The notes beneath the pieces were generated by a model. The model had not been told where the DNA came from. It did no database searches and saw only the letters and a list, made by a program, of their open reading frames with translations. A program made the position numbers and the translations under genes. A DNA stretch of 64,000 nt from Lepas anatifera (Eukaryota; Arthropoda; Thecostraca; Lepadidae): assembly GCA_034440635.1 (NCBI GenBank), contig JAOTON010001031.1, positions 806,001-870,000 of the forward strand. The letters are read 5' to 3'. Every line of letters starts with the position of its first letter. The stretch's first letter is position 1. Positions 19,782-32,751 of the stretch are shown here, in pieces.

Positions 19782-22660
19782 GTAGGTCCCTCTCTCCCGC
19801 TCTTGTTGACCGGGGTGTAGCGACAAGCCAGCTGCTGGGCCGACCAGTGCAGCCGATGTTTTCTATTGTATTTCTGAATGTAATGGGGTGAACACAATCA
19901 GTTTGTCTTCCTGAGCTGAAGCACAAATCTGTTCACAATACCTGATTCTGGGCTGCTTTGTTTCCTTGCCAAGGACGTCTTTTCTTCTTTTCAGAGACTG
20001 CCTAGTGAGTCATTGGGGATGTCACGATGAACTTTTGAGAAATGATTTGAATTCCGAAAATCATCGAGTTTATTGCAGTTTCCTCAACGGCGGCAGTCAT
20101 CCGTCTGAAACCAAAGTACTCGCCAGTGAAAAAAATTGCAAAAGACACATGAATCCATCATCTCTTAAATATGCGGAAACTCTGCATTCTAGCATTTGGC
20201 AAGCTATCAATTTTGTGGCAGAAGTCCCCATCAATTGCTCTGTGTGTCTTGATACAGTGACGTCAGTGTGTCTTAGTCGAAAATACAAATTGCCGAGGTA
20301 TGCGCATTTCATGGTTCTTCCCAATCAGCGCTACCAAACAGGCGCTCAGAGCGCCGACTGCTCTCTCTCAGTGCCAGCGTGGACGCCAGCCTCAGTGGCG
20401 CGTCCGCTGTGCCGTGCTGGGTCGCTAGAGGGTCGCGTGAGGGCCCGCAGTGGCTTGTTGCTACCCCCGGGGGCTACGGAAGGTCACCCGGTCTGACCAG
20501 AATCACAGAGGCATCCAAATGCACTGAAGCGCCCTCAAACACCGAGTGGTGAGGATGAATGTCCTGAAGGCTCTGGATTTCAGTTTGTCTCCTATAGCTG
20601 TTGCTAACCTTTTAGTAGCGTAGTTATATCGGTGAGAGCACAGGTAATAGTGCAAAGTATTTGTCATGTTTATTATAGGTGAAATCGGATCATGTGCTGG
20701 TACTTATTCGGGCCATCCTCAGAGCTAGCTTTCTAATGGCTATTGTTATACTTATCATCCTAGCTGGTAAGTCAATGGGCCCCAACTTATCAGTCTTCTT
20801 ATTTTAAGCTTGAATTACCTTGCTCTTGTAATATGGTTATAGAAGCGCTAGTTTCTCCCTAGAGAAAGGGTTGATTCGCTTTCCGGATATCGCTACCCGG
20901 AGATTCTGTTAAAGTTTGTTAGGCGAATTTGCAGCCCGGTAGAAGATCCCTCCACCGTGTAGCTGTTGAGTTCAGGTTAAGTGAGCAGGTGCAATCCTGG
21001 ACTTAACAGAATGTCAGTTTATTATTCATTTAAGCCAATTTTCTTCGAAGAGATGGATTCGTAGCATCACAAAACAGACTTTACATTCTGGAGGTTTGTG
21101 TTCCATACCAAACTTGGTACAATTTATATCTGATCTCACATCAGTGTTAACTTTTGTAATCTTTCGCGATAATGCAATGATGTAATAGTGTAAGCTTTTG
21201 TGCCCCAAAAAATTAGGCACAGTCTTCTACTGTTCGATCTTAGCGAGTTTATCCACTGGGGAAGAAGCGATCGCACCATTGGTGTTGTTTGTGGGTGGAC
21301 AAGTCCCCGCCCAATTTGCCGTCCCACGCTCGCCTCTGGCTTTGTGACCGGGTGACCTTCCCACCACTGTGTGTTTGTGTGTGGACCGGGAAGGCATCCC
21401 TGACGCATTCCCGGTTTGCCCGCTGTTGAACTGCGTACTGACGGTCCCAGACTGGTTGGTAGGCTTGGGGCTCAGCTGTTGAATAAGTGTATTCAATATG
21501 ATGGCGCGCCTCATAGCAGCTATGTCTTACATCATGTGTTTTGATTAAATTTTTGAAGGCATGAGACTGGGAGCTGGGTTCGTTGTTTAAAAATCGTGAC
21601 CTTAAAAACTTTGATGTACCAATATGGGAAATTTACTGCGTCTTTACTCACTATTCTCGAATCCATGACCTCATTAAGCATCAGCTCCAGTCAACCAACG
21701 TATCCGGTTGAAACACACTTGAGGCAGAAAGGGGGCAGTAAGCGCCATTACTGGAGAGATATTGCCGTAACACAGCTGAGCCTGTAACCTGCCAGTCTGT
21801 GTGGGGCCGGGGGTACAGACCAGACCATCGCCCCACCGGGCCCTCCCCGCTCAGGACACTAGGCCTGCTTTTCAAGCTGAACAATAGACGTGGCAGGCTG
21901 GAGGACGTGGTTGATGGTACATGGGATAACTGTTAGCAGATTGGAAGCCATGACGTATGGTAGGATTTATAACGTAGTGTTCTACACGAATGCGTCCTTT
22001 TATGCTTATGCGACCGAATGAAAACACTTAGCGGGAGTGTTCCACTTTTATAATGGGATTTGAGCTTGGATAAATTTTAGTAGCGTGTCGAGAAACCAGT
22101 GTTAGTGTATTTGATTTTACCCAAACCGCTCTATACTAAGTTTCTGTACACTTAAAAGTTCGATATAAATGGCTCTATGGGCCTTGATTCAAACCATATC
22201 TGTAGCCCTCTAAATCTGGTAGACCATGTCACGTAATACATTTTAACAAATTTCACGGCTTTCACTACCTTACTTGCTAAAAGCAGACAGCTCAGCTTAG
22301 GTTCGTAACAACATGTGATGCCAAAGTCAACCCAGGTAGTAAGAAAAGGCGATATGTGTTTGTCATGAGCGATTGGGGGTGGGAACAAAATGTTGCTAAT
22401 TTTCAGCTAAAGGTTCGACAATGTGGTCCTTTCCCTTTGAGGGATGGTGAATGGATAAACATTGCGGGTAGGAGGAACGGTCTCGCAACTCCGGTAGCAT
22501 CACAACTGCAATGTGACAGTAGTATAATACATTTCTCAATCTAGTATTGGCATATAATATATTTCCCTACTGCGAGTTTTGATGAAACAACAAACATGAT
22601 CAGATATACGTTAGCTTTGTAGTTTGGGCTTGCTTTGACTTAAATACGCTTTGTGCTGAA
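19782..22660. other. Large intron 4, first block
   Basis: No conserved exon, RNA gene or clear repeat is seen. A GC-rich stretch at 20340-20500 has an open frame but no recognisable domain. A further constant or alternative exon here cannot be excluded. Confidence 0.5.
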
Positions 22661-23110
22661 AGGGAATGTGGCACCTTCATAACGTGATTTTAACTGAGAT
22701 AGCCAAGTTGTAAAGCAAGTCGGAAAACCCGGTACTCCATATATCATTTGTCTTGGAACTCGATATTTCCGTAGAAAAAAGCTAAAACCTACCTGACACC
22801 AGCCCCCTCATCAGCCCCTCGCCGGGCGGCCATTGTTGTGAGTTGCTGTTGTGACGATATATGCTGACGTCACGATGAGCATCAGCCAATCGAAGCCCTT
22901 GAAGCGTTTCAAGTATGGTAGTGGTTGCCAGATCATGACATCATCCACAGGCAGATATTTATTTATTTTCCTAGAGGAGTATTTTTAAAAACAAAATCTT
23001 GAGCTTATTGAACATTTTTCAGAGAAATCATGAGTGGTTTCATTATTTTTGGCTAAAAGTACGCCTAATTTCACTCAATTCCAGGATTCGATTAAGGTGC
23101 CACATTCTCT
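22661..23110. mobile_element. TTAA-type MITE, family A (450 bp)
   Basis: The left end AGGGAATGTGGCACCTT is repeated inverted at the right end (AAGGTGCCACATTCTCT). TTAA follows the right end (23111-23114) and TGAA, one change from TTAA, precedes the left. The termini match the elements at 32371 and 38171. No coding capacity is seen. TTAA duplications are typical of piggyBac-type transposition, so this is probably a non-autonomous piggyBac-like element. Confidence 0.75.
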
Positions 23111-25166
23111 TTAAGTGCTTGTATCGGGGTTAGTCATTGGCACACAGTCGAAAGCGGCTCGGGAATTAGATATGCACAGATAGCGTCGTTGAGGTATAGA
23201 TGGCGCTCCCTGATATAGATGGCGCTCTTGTAAGTATAGATAGGTGGCGTTCCTGGCTTCATCGCTGGCGGGATTGTTTGCTAGTCGTGGGCTTACGGAG
23301 AGGCTTCTGTAGTGGCTTGGTCGTTGGCAGATTGTGCGTGGACACTGGAGAGGTTCAGCGTTTTCCCGTCACGCTGCTCAGGATTAGTTTTGCCACCGAC
23401 GTTCATGAGCGGTGGGCTCCCGAGAGCCCTTCCAAAAGGGAAGGAGTAAGCGACGCCAATGACCCGGGCAGTTGGTGCGTCGATAAGCTCAAAGATTATC
23501 ATTGGGGAACGGTGGCCTGTCCTGGTTGGTCGTGGCATGTGATAAGCGGTTTTCTCAGGTTTGGGCGGTCAGGTCAGCCTCGGGTCATGGCTAGTTCTAG
23601 GCAAGTAATATCCGGGGTAGCTTCGGCGCCGGAACAAGGTCCATTTCCCACCTTTTCATAAAAATTCCCCAATTTCTGCTAAATTGAAGAAAATGTAAGA
23701 GTTGTTTAGTCAGTATAATCTAAAGACATCGCGGTGCCCAACTCCGACTAGGTTTTGATTCTAGGCTGAAAATTTTCTCCTCAACATAAGAGAAGAAGCG
23801 TTGTATACCCCTTTTTCATTTAATAAATACAACTATTGGTTGCGACAAGATATTGTTATTATTCCAAGATTGATGAATTTATTTTCCTGATAAACTTAGT
23901 TAAATGTCTTTTCTCTTATTGTATGCCTACAAGCTTCTTCTCGCAGGACATTGCTGACGGACCGACCCCGTCCCTTGCTTATTGGTGTTGATGTTTGTAG
24001 TAATCAAGGTGGATGACTGCCTCCTTCACCGAAAACGACCCACGGGGAAATTACAGCCACGGTCAGGCGTGACGCGCTCTTAATTAAAATAGCATCGCCG
24101 GTCACCAAGCAGGTCTATTGTATTGCGCTGACGGGGTGGTAGCGCGGGTTCAATTGTGGAAGCGAGAAATGGCTTTGCGTGGCCGGCCGTGTGTTTTTAA
24201 ACCAGCTCAGCCAATATTCCCTCTAGTTGGACGAGTGTGCCGTTGGGAGTGGCGCACATATCACATGAGGGTAACTTATTCTTGAATCGTACAGCTTCTC
24301 GGGCTAGCGCCACCTTTAGTCACGTCACGTTCGCTCCAACGAGGGCGTCACGTGGCGTCAGTCACGGGCCAGCAGGGAACCGGCGGGAGAAGGCGTGCGT
24401 TATAAACGGAACTGCCCTCCTCAGAAAGTCGTGGGTTCGAGCCTGCTCAGAGACACTTTTGGACGTGCTCAGTCGTGTCGTAGCTACTCGTCTCTGTCGC
24501 AGTATGGTCATCACAGTGGCTCAGAGGTTAAACACCAGGAATGTAGGCTCCGAGACTGGGGCGGGCTCGAACGTACTGCTAGTCAGGGGCGACGAACTCC
24601 CATTGGCGGATAGGAGGGGCTGTTTCAAAACGCCTCAGTAGATATGTGTTTCGGAAGCCGTTATTGGTAGCAAAAGCGCGAACTCAATACAACAGAGAAG
24701 CTTTATTCTAGCGATGTGCCACCCAGTCGGGATGTTTGCACTGCGCTATATTCGATTATTTCGATAATTTCTACGTGAATTACAGCAAAGATTGAAATTA
24801 TATTGCCGTTGTCTGACGTCCATAATTTTTGTTTTTCGCCTGTCCCTATGAATAGCATTGATCAGCCGATATGGCTGATTATTAGAGCATAGCACCATTA
24901 TTACACCATGTATTTATTGATTTATATGCGATGCCCCGGTGGCGATGGTCTGGTTGTACCGTTGATGCACGTGTATTCTGCTGTTCGCCGTTGCAACATG
25001 TTTTGCCAATTGAATGTGCAGCTACACTGAGTGTGCCGTGTTGGAAGGAAGCGCTGATGTCCTGTCCTTCCATCCTGCCGCCATCCGCTCCAATCCCCGC
25101 ACCAGATCCTGATCGTCGGACAAAATTGGCTAGGACGGGCACAAGGGAGGATTCAGAGTACACAGA
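23111..25166. other. Intron 4 block with possible tRNA-like SINE remnants
   Basis: A 150-codon open frame at 23200-23661 has no recognised domain. Around 24380-24580 there are B-box-like strings (GTGGGTTCGAGCCTG at 24430; GTGGCTCAGAGGTTAAACACC at 24515; CGGGCTCGAAC at 24563) that may be tRNA-derived SINE remnants. I cannot define their ends. Confidence 0.4.
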
Positions 25167-25799
25167 GGAAGGTGGAGCTTAGTTCTAGCGGGGTTCAGTG
25201 CTGTACAGCACGTCGCGGTTAGAGTATCCTCTTCTCAGGAAGGTGGAGCTTAGTTCTAGCGGGGTTTATATAATTACCGATAATTTTACTTTGCGCCGTA
25301 CGAAATGTCGCGGTTAGGTATCGTGTTCTCAGGAGGTGGAGCTTAGTTCTGGGGGTTTATATAATTACCGATAATTTTATTTGCGCTGTACGAAATGTCG
25401 CGGTTGAGTATCCTCTTCTCGAGGTGGAGCTTAGTTCTAGCGGGGTTTATATAATTACCGATAATTTTACTTTGCGCCTACGAAATGTCGCGGTTGAGTA
25501 TCGTCTTTCAGGTGGAGCTTATTCTAGCGGGGTTTATATAATTAGATAATTTTACTTTGCGCTGTACGAAATGTCGCGGTTGGTATCCTCTTCTCAGGAA
25601 GGTGGGCTTAGTTCTAGCGGGGTTTATATAATTACCGATATTTTATTGGCCGTACGAAATGTCGCGGTTGGAGTATCCCTCTCAAGGGTCTTCTCAGGAA
25701 GGTGGAGCTTAGTTCTAGCGGGGTTTATATAATTACCGATAATTTTACATTGCGCTGTACAAAATGTCGCGGTTAGAGTATCGTCTTCTCAGGAAGGTC
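25167..25799. repeat. Satellite-like tandem array, ~90 bp unit, about 7 copies
   Basis: Seven units contain GGTGGAGCTTAGTTC, then GCGGGGTTTATATAATTACC, GATAATTTTAC and GAAATGTCGCGGTT, and end near AGTATCSTCTTCTCA. The first unit lacks the TATATAATT part. Many single-base deletions separate the copies, so unit length varies from about 70 to 100 bp. Confidence 0.92.
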
Positions 25800-27766
25800 G
25801 TTGGATTTATGTGACAGAATGACAGCGGGACAATTTGTGTTGAGCGGGCATCGGGATATTTAGGGGGAGGCATTTCAAGAGTTATACTTTGGTCAGGTGT
25901 TTGGGAGCATGGCTCTGGTCTTCTTGATTGGAGGTTGCACTGTTCGTGTTTTTTTATTACCAATTACGTGCGGCATTAGCTTGGTCTCGCTTCAGGATGT
26001 TGATGGAGGATAATAAGGTACATTTTCCGGGCGTAGGAGGCTTAGTGACTCAGTGACTATCGCTTTTGGCTCCAGAGTTAGGATCTACTCGGAAACCAGT
26101 GCAATAATTCAAGGACATTCGCTCTGAATGGGTATGTTGGGAATGGAACTGCTGCTGTTCCGGTGAATATGCTGACAACAGTTAACTTTAGCTTCGGTCA
26201 AATGCTTGCTTCCTGGCAAGCTTTTAAAAACGTTATGGCCCTAACACGCGTGAGTAGAATCGCGGGTTGTGCCGCTTTTTTTGTTTTGATGGCCCATGCA
26301 TATTGTTTGTACTGGTCATAGTGTTTCTCATTTAGGAGTTGTGTAAAGGCATCTAATAAAGGTTTGTGCGAAAATGGTTATAAAGTGTTAATGGTTGGGC
26401 TAAGTGTCGCTGATTTTTTTAATTCGTACTTCTATGCACGCTTTTACTTGTGTGAAGTGTGGAATACAAACCATTTCTGATGGAAAAGCCGAACATTGTC
26501 GGCAACAGCTGGTGTTTGCTCTTTCTTTTATCTTGCTGATAGTTTTTGTAAGGTGAAGATAATTTGTCTGAACTTTAAGCCCCATAGCGTGTAGTCATGT
26601 ACCCTTAGTACAAAATGTTTTTTTACTCTTGGGAATATTTTTTATTGCGTTATAGACAGGCCCAATATTTAAATGCAACATTATTTAATGCACATGTTGT
26701 TTGAGGTTTCGTCTTAGCTTGATCAAGGTGGTTGATCAGCTCAAATTGTTTTACTTTACAATACCTGACAATTTCTGCCGGTAGCCTTGTGGCATGGGAA
26801 CATATTTCACCTCTGACACTCTACTGAGGAGAATATCAAATATTTACAGTCCCTAGCAGCAAAAAGGTGCTCTTGGTGTAGCGCTGCTGCGTGAGTCAAC
26901 GATATCAAGCAAAGAGTGCAAGATTTTCTTCTAAAAGGTAGGAAGGGGTAGGGGAAAATGTTTATTTTTGCTGGAGAAAATTTACCAATAATTCCTTGCT
27001 GCTTGCAAGCCTGGCTTTGAAGCGTTGCATTAGGAAAGCAATCAGAACATACCGTCAACCACAAAACTTTTGAGGCTGAAATATATCTGGTTCCGGTGAG
27101 ATTACATTTGCGGTAATATGCAAAATAACTCCATATGAGGGTTAAGCGTACAAAGATCGTTGCTATGGTAAATCAGTAGAGGATCATTCCCTCCACGCCC
27201 TGCTAGTCACTTCATTGAAGGCTGATTAACCTCCGCCCCGTGCTACCACATATTGGAAACTATGTCTTAGAGGTCTAATTTTGTGCGCTCTATTTTCTTT
27301 CAGTCCACAAAAAATGATTATCCTTAGCTTGCATGCGATATGGCGTCAGTAACTGACGCGCCCCAAAACACCAACCAACTCCTCGGCTTGCTTGTGAATA
27401 TTAACTAGCCAGCTGGCACTTGAAACTGCCAGCCGATCGTTCCGTGAGGAGCCTCAGGTTCCCGAGCTATCAAAGGTAATGGATCAGTGAGCGGTATTCG
27501 TTTCCAGTCACGCCGCCCGGCGCTGCCCTCACGTTAGGTCTAATTCACCGCTTTGCTGCAGCAAATGATACACAAATCGGACCGCAGGAAACACCGACGG
27601 ACGAGATCATGGTTCACAATGCTTATTTACGTACCCAACTTATAAATAATCAGAATCACTCGAAACCGCTGTCGTGCTGAAGCCTTGGCACGTCTGGTTT
27701 TGGCCTTTACAATTATGCTTGTGGCGAATCTATGAAAAAAGACAGCGCGCGCATCAAGCCATTGTA
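25800..27766. other. Intron 4 block, nothing recognised
   Basis: Only short chance frames are seen; no repeat or RNA signal is identified. Confidence 0.5.
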
Positions 27767-28060
27767 AACCACTGAATACGGACAGCTCACTCGCAGGCAC
27801 TTTAGATCACTGAATACGGGTAAATTACCCGCAGGCAGCTCAGACCACTGATGCGGGAAGCGCCCTCGCTGGTATTTTAGACCACTGAATACAGACAACA
27901 TACTCTCAGGCAGTCTTTACCACTGAATACGGACAGCTCAACTGCAGGCAGTTTAGACCACTGAATACAGACAACATACTCTCAGGCAGTCTTTACCACT
28001 GAATACGGACAGCTCAACTGCAGGCAGTTTTGACCACTGAATACGGACAGCTCACTCGCA
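27767..28060. repeat. Minisatellite, ~38 bp unit, about 8 copies with dimer structure
   Basis: Each unit begins CCACTGAATACGG or CCACTGAATACAG and ends GCAGGCAGTTT or a variant. In the middle, two unit types alternate (CAGCTCAACTGCAGG and CAACATACTCTCAGG), which gives a 76 bp higher-order repeat present twice. Confidence 0.9.
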
Positions 28061-31002
28061 GTTCGTTTAAAAAATGGCACAGATCCGCACGGAAGGTCCG
28101 AACGGATGTCATGAAGGGAAAATCGGTGCAAATCAAACGATTATCTAACCAGGTATTCGATAAGCCATCGCATGCGACTTTCAGCATGCGGAGGCGCTGT
28201 GAACGGGCCTCAAACGTGCCTCGCCAGTATCATTGGTGGAAGCAGACTGGCGACTGACCTCAGTGGGGTCAGTCGAGCTTTCGACCCCGGGAACAGGGCG
28301 GGTGACCGGCGGTCAGGTGACCGGCCGGCGGGGTGACATTTTCAAGGTTTCACTGATGTATAATCTGGACATAAAGTTATAAAATTGTACTGGTCGTTTT
28401 ATCGTTGTCGTCACTGTAAAACAGTATAGGCCGATGAAAAGGCCTAGAAATATACTGCCAAGTAACACTAAGTCGATGGAGCATGGGTTGGTAATCGGCA
28501 ACTCGTCCATCAGCTCTGTGATGGCAAACATCCGGTCCAGTAACGACGCTGTCTAACTGTGCGGGTGGCGTGTGCTGGCGCGTGTCTTTCGCCCTTAGTC
28601 TTACTTTGGACTTGGATCTGCATTTTAGACTTAGACGCCAAATATCATTTGCTGATGTTTCGTGAAAAGGAACATGGCTGCCAAACTTTTTTGTAATTTA
28701 TCCGAAGAAGTTGGGGAAATTTTGCGATTTGACGCTTGAACTTTATGAGCGATGTATCGTTTACCTAGAGAATACGCGTAATGCCCTCGTTTTAGATAAG
28801 TTTTGTTACTTGGAATGTTCAGCCTGCAAAACAACTTTGGGGCTTTACGGTGTTCAGCCTGAAACAAAACGTGAAATATATACAAAATATTCCCGCCCAA
28901 TGCGGAAATTCCGCAACCGAATATATGTGTTTCTCCTGCCTTCCTTCATTCTTTATCCATTGCCATCTCCTCATTAGGATGGTCAGAGAACTGGAGTCTG
29001 CTAAATTTGTATGTATTGTAGTAAGGAGGGACCTCCGCTGTTTGAATGTTTTAACAGAAAGGCTAATGAGCTAGAAATTAGGAAAAAAACATTTGAGCCC
29101 TATGGGGAGGCTGGGCTAGTTCTAGACAGACTGTGCAGCAACCCTGAGGTGCCCGAGTTATCTATCTTACGCGCAATTAGATTTAGCCTTTGCCGATGAT
29201 GCATCAAACTTCTTCCGAGTCGGGGAGAGCAGCGTCCCAAAATGTATTGCTGCACGTGCATGTCTTTGGGACGACGGCTCAGTTGCAGGTCGATAAACAT
29301 GCCAGCTTTAAATTCGATTGTGTGGGATTTCTATACGGATATATCAAACCAAATTTCATTTTGGCGACAAACATGCGGACAGTCCTCCTAAAGTCTTACG
29401 GTGGGACGGTATGATGTACATTTTATGTGCTCTTAGGTTTGTTCTACATTCCACCATAAATTTATTTCCAAACTGCAGGGTCTCCCATAAGTTTGTTCTC
29501 ACTTTTCTGAAAGTCAAAAGTGACAAAAACGTGCTTGATTATGCAGTACACGCCATGGTTCCAGACACCTCTGCGGTGCGCTGGTTGTTTTGGCATGCCT
29601 GCCAACAGGATCCAGTGTCCAGGCCCGGGCGCCGGTCATGCTTCCCTGCGTCGTTTCGTCAGAGGCTGCACGCCGATGCTCGGATCCCCGCCTCTTCGAG
29701 GTTCGGGTCTAGGGTCCTGAAGAGATCTTGGACTGGATTCATGTCTCGGAAGTTCCTCAGCCAAGTCGGCTTGTCCCAGAACACTGAGGCGTGTTGTTGG
29801 TGCCTCTCTTGGGAACTTTCGTTTTTTACTTTAGACTAGACTACCGGCCTCCTTACACGAAAATTCCAGCTGTCATCTCGCGAGAGACGTGGGCTGGTCT
29901 TGGCGGAACTACCGAGAGCAGGGAGTAGGGTGTTGTCCAGGGTCTCAGGAATGTAGTACTCCAAGTCGGTTCTTTGCCACTGCGCCAGAGTTCTGAGATG
30001 GCGTATGCTCTCATCGCCTTCTCTAGCTCGATCTTCAAATGCTGTTCTCCATCGTTCTCGAGTAGTGAGCTTTATTTTTGCTCGGCCCTTTCACAATTAT
30101 TTGGCCACTTCGAGGGGTGTGGATGTTCGGGTAGAGACTTGTTGCAGCAAATTACCTCTGCATGGTCTTTGCTCCGCCATCTGCTCATTTTTGCGGAACC
30201 GAAGAAGTGTTTTTTTTGCTCTGTTTTCGACATGTTTGCTGGACTGATTGTTTGAAGTGTTTGATAGTGTGCTTCAAAGCCCATCAGCTAGCTGCTTTTG
30301 AGATTAAGCAACCCGTCGTCATCAAGAATTTGGCTGACTTCGGTGCTCCTTCACAATGGTTTCCCTGTCTACGTTTCTGTTCAAGGATCTCGGCCACGCG
30401 GCAAAGGATCTTGGATCTTTAGAAGATCTCTAGAGGATCTTGGCCACGCCTAAGACACTACCAGGGCACCGTATAGTTATATACACTAAAGCCAGTGCTT
30501 GCTCCTTCAGATGTCATCGCCGCCTTTTTTGATAACTGGGTAGGAAAACCAAGCTCTTGAGCAACTTGCGGCGGCTTAAGGTTCAGTCTCCGCCCGGGGG
30601 CGGACCAATCTCGGCAACACCCTCCTCATCAGATATCCATATTTGGGACTGACACTGAATGACGCCAGCCGACACACACCCGACATCGGCCGTGACGTCA
30701 CGACCAGCTTCGGGCGCTCACCGACCTTGACACGGTCGCGTAGTGAATGGACTTCACCAGCGGTATCCAAAAGGTCGTGTTCCTGATGCCACTGAAAATA
30801 TGGTAACCGTAATACCATGTGTTTGACTGCGGTTGGCTAAACCAATAATCGTAATACCATGCTAGTGCGAGAATGAACATATGGGACACCCTGTAGTCAA
30901 TACTGGGCCCCGTTAGATTAATAATTTTCAGGGGAGAGACAGGGCCAGTGTTCCGCTACCGGAAGGGAGCTCTTAAATCGAATAAAATTGGCCGTAGTTT
31001 AA
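28061..31002. other. Intron 4 block, nothing recognised
   Basis: Several open frames of 60-170 codons occur (for example 29318-29839), but none shows a domain, a codon pattern or splice sites that I can support. Confidence 0.45.
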
Positions 31003-31778
31003 AGGGAGATACGCGAAAAAATTATTGGCCAAATCAAAAGGTCACAAGAAATTGTTTCAGAAGTCCTATTCTCATTTTTGCGAATTCGGCCTGCAAATGC
31101 CTTAAAATTGCTCTCAAAGTCAACATTTCTAGACGACTTTACCGGTACACCTCTTATCGGTGTAAATGCGACCCCTGACTAAGGCTATCAAATTCTCTAA
31201 AAAAAGCCGGTCCCATTTTTCCTAAGCAGTGACTTGAAAGTTGAAAGCTATTAAATAGAGTTATTTAAAAAAAGCTACAGCCAAAAACAATATTAAAACA
31301 AAAATATAGGACTTTAAGAAATCACAATTGACCAATCACAACGTATAGCCACCTCATAGGGGGTCACGTGACCTTTCTGATGCAAAAGTTTTGTCATCCT
31401 GGGGCGGAAGCAGAAAACGACTTAAGACCCGAGGTACGAAACGGCTGAAGACTTGAGTAATTATGTGTATTTCCGTTTCTTAGGCAAACTTATTCATGTT
31501 GTATTTTTTAAAGGCTTTTTAAAATTAATTCAAATACAATTACATGAGAACAGACATTTGTATTACAAAAAAACAATACTTTTTCAACTTTAAATAGTTT
31601 TCGAAAAGTAAGTGATGGGTGAAGGTTTCAGCATTTTATCGGAACTGTTAACCTATTTTGATAATAAGTGAGTGGCCTCCCAAAATTTTGCCGAAGAAAC
31701 AAAAATAATTGACAGTTTCGTAATCAGGATTTTTCAAATAGCAAGAAACCACAATAATAATTTTTCTCGTATCTCCCT
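31003..31778. mobile_element. TTAA-type MITE-like element, family B (776 bp)
   Basis: TTAA at 30999-31002 and 31779-31782 flanks a unit that begins AGGGAGATACGCGAAAAAAT and ends with the inverse of AGGGAGATACGAGAAAAATT. The inverted repeats are about 26 bp with two or three differences. No transposase is seen. The exact TTAA flanks and inverted ends suggest a non-autonomous piggyBac-like element. Confidence 0.82.
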
Positions 31779-31782
31779 TTAA

Positions 31783-32366
31783 TGCCGTTTCTTGTTGTTC
31801 TCATGCTGTAAATGGCGGTGGGTTAATGCCGTTTCCCGGTGTTGTCATGCTGTAGGGGAGATTCCTTGTCCTTCCACCGCTCGCTTCTCCAGTCCTCTTC
31901 TGCTGCCAGCCCTCCCGCCTGTGTGACCTGTGTAAAGTCATCTGGGCCACCTGGCGCCGCGCCTCGCTGCGATTCGGACGTGGATAAGTCCAGGTAGAAG
32001 GTCCATGTCGAGGTGGTCGGATGTAACTGAGCATTGGTCGTCCTAAAGAACTGGTCAAATTGTTTGTAAAGCCAACGATTCTTGCAAGTCACTTCTAATG
32101 TTGATGTTTTAGCGAAACACTATTTGATGTTAAATGTTTCCTTTTAACTGCGAACCTGAATATTTTGTTACATGATATATATTTTGTATATCACTATGTA
32201 ATAATAATTTATAGTACGAATGCTATATAATTATAATTCATAATATTTAGTTTAATCATATTTTTGCAGCTTTTCTTTGTGGGAAAAATTACTCGTGGGA
32301 CCTCGAACATCTTGAGCATCGCTGCGTTCTATTCTGTTCTTGGAGGCGTGGCGCCAACAAAATTAA
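31783..32366. other. Intron 4 block between two MITEs
   Basis: A GC-richer patch (31840-32040) next to AT-rich sequence (32150-32270) carries open minus-strand frames, but no family is recognised. Confidence 0.45.
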
Positions 32367-32370
32367 TTAA

Positions 32371-32751
32371 AGAGAATATGGCACCTTCGCAATGGGATTT
32401 GAACTGATATCACCATGTGATGCGCCATGCCGGAAAACCGCCAGGGTAGATGTATTGTGTGTCTCAGAACTTGTGCTTGCGGAGGAACGGCGTGTATTTA
32501 GAGCGGGGGTCGACCCCAGACAGGGCAGTGAAGCCCCGCCCTGAAGAGGAGGACGTTGCCGCCGGTCGTTAAACACCTAAGGGGGCGGAGGTTGTCCTGT
32601 GTTTGTCAGAGCTCGAAAACATAGTCCGCTTATGAAACGCCGTTTCTCCGCAAGAAAAGGGTTTTGGGAGCATTAAGGTATGAAACCAGGGTTTTTGAGC
32701 TCTACGAGTCTGATCGTTCAGTTCAAATACCATGAAGGTGTCATATTCCCT
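32371..32751. mobile_element. TTAA-type MITE, family A (381 bp), best copy
   Basis: TTAA stands at both borders (32367-32370 and 32752-32755). The left end is AGAGAATATGGCACCTTC and the right end is the inverse of AGGGAATATGACACCTTC, so the inverted repeats are about 18 bp. Related copies are at 22661-23110 and 38171-38693, and possibly at 16356-16598. It is non-coding. Confidence 0.85.

Noticed and set aside
23200..23661. 153-codon open frame in the large intron
   Set aside because: It has no recognisable domain and no supporting splice sites, and its composition is not distinct from other GC-richer intron patches.
29318..29839. 173-codon open frame in the large intron
   Set aside because: It has no conserved motif and lacks convincing acceptor or donor signals in the needed phase. 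Frames of this length are expected by chance in 64 kb.
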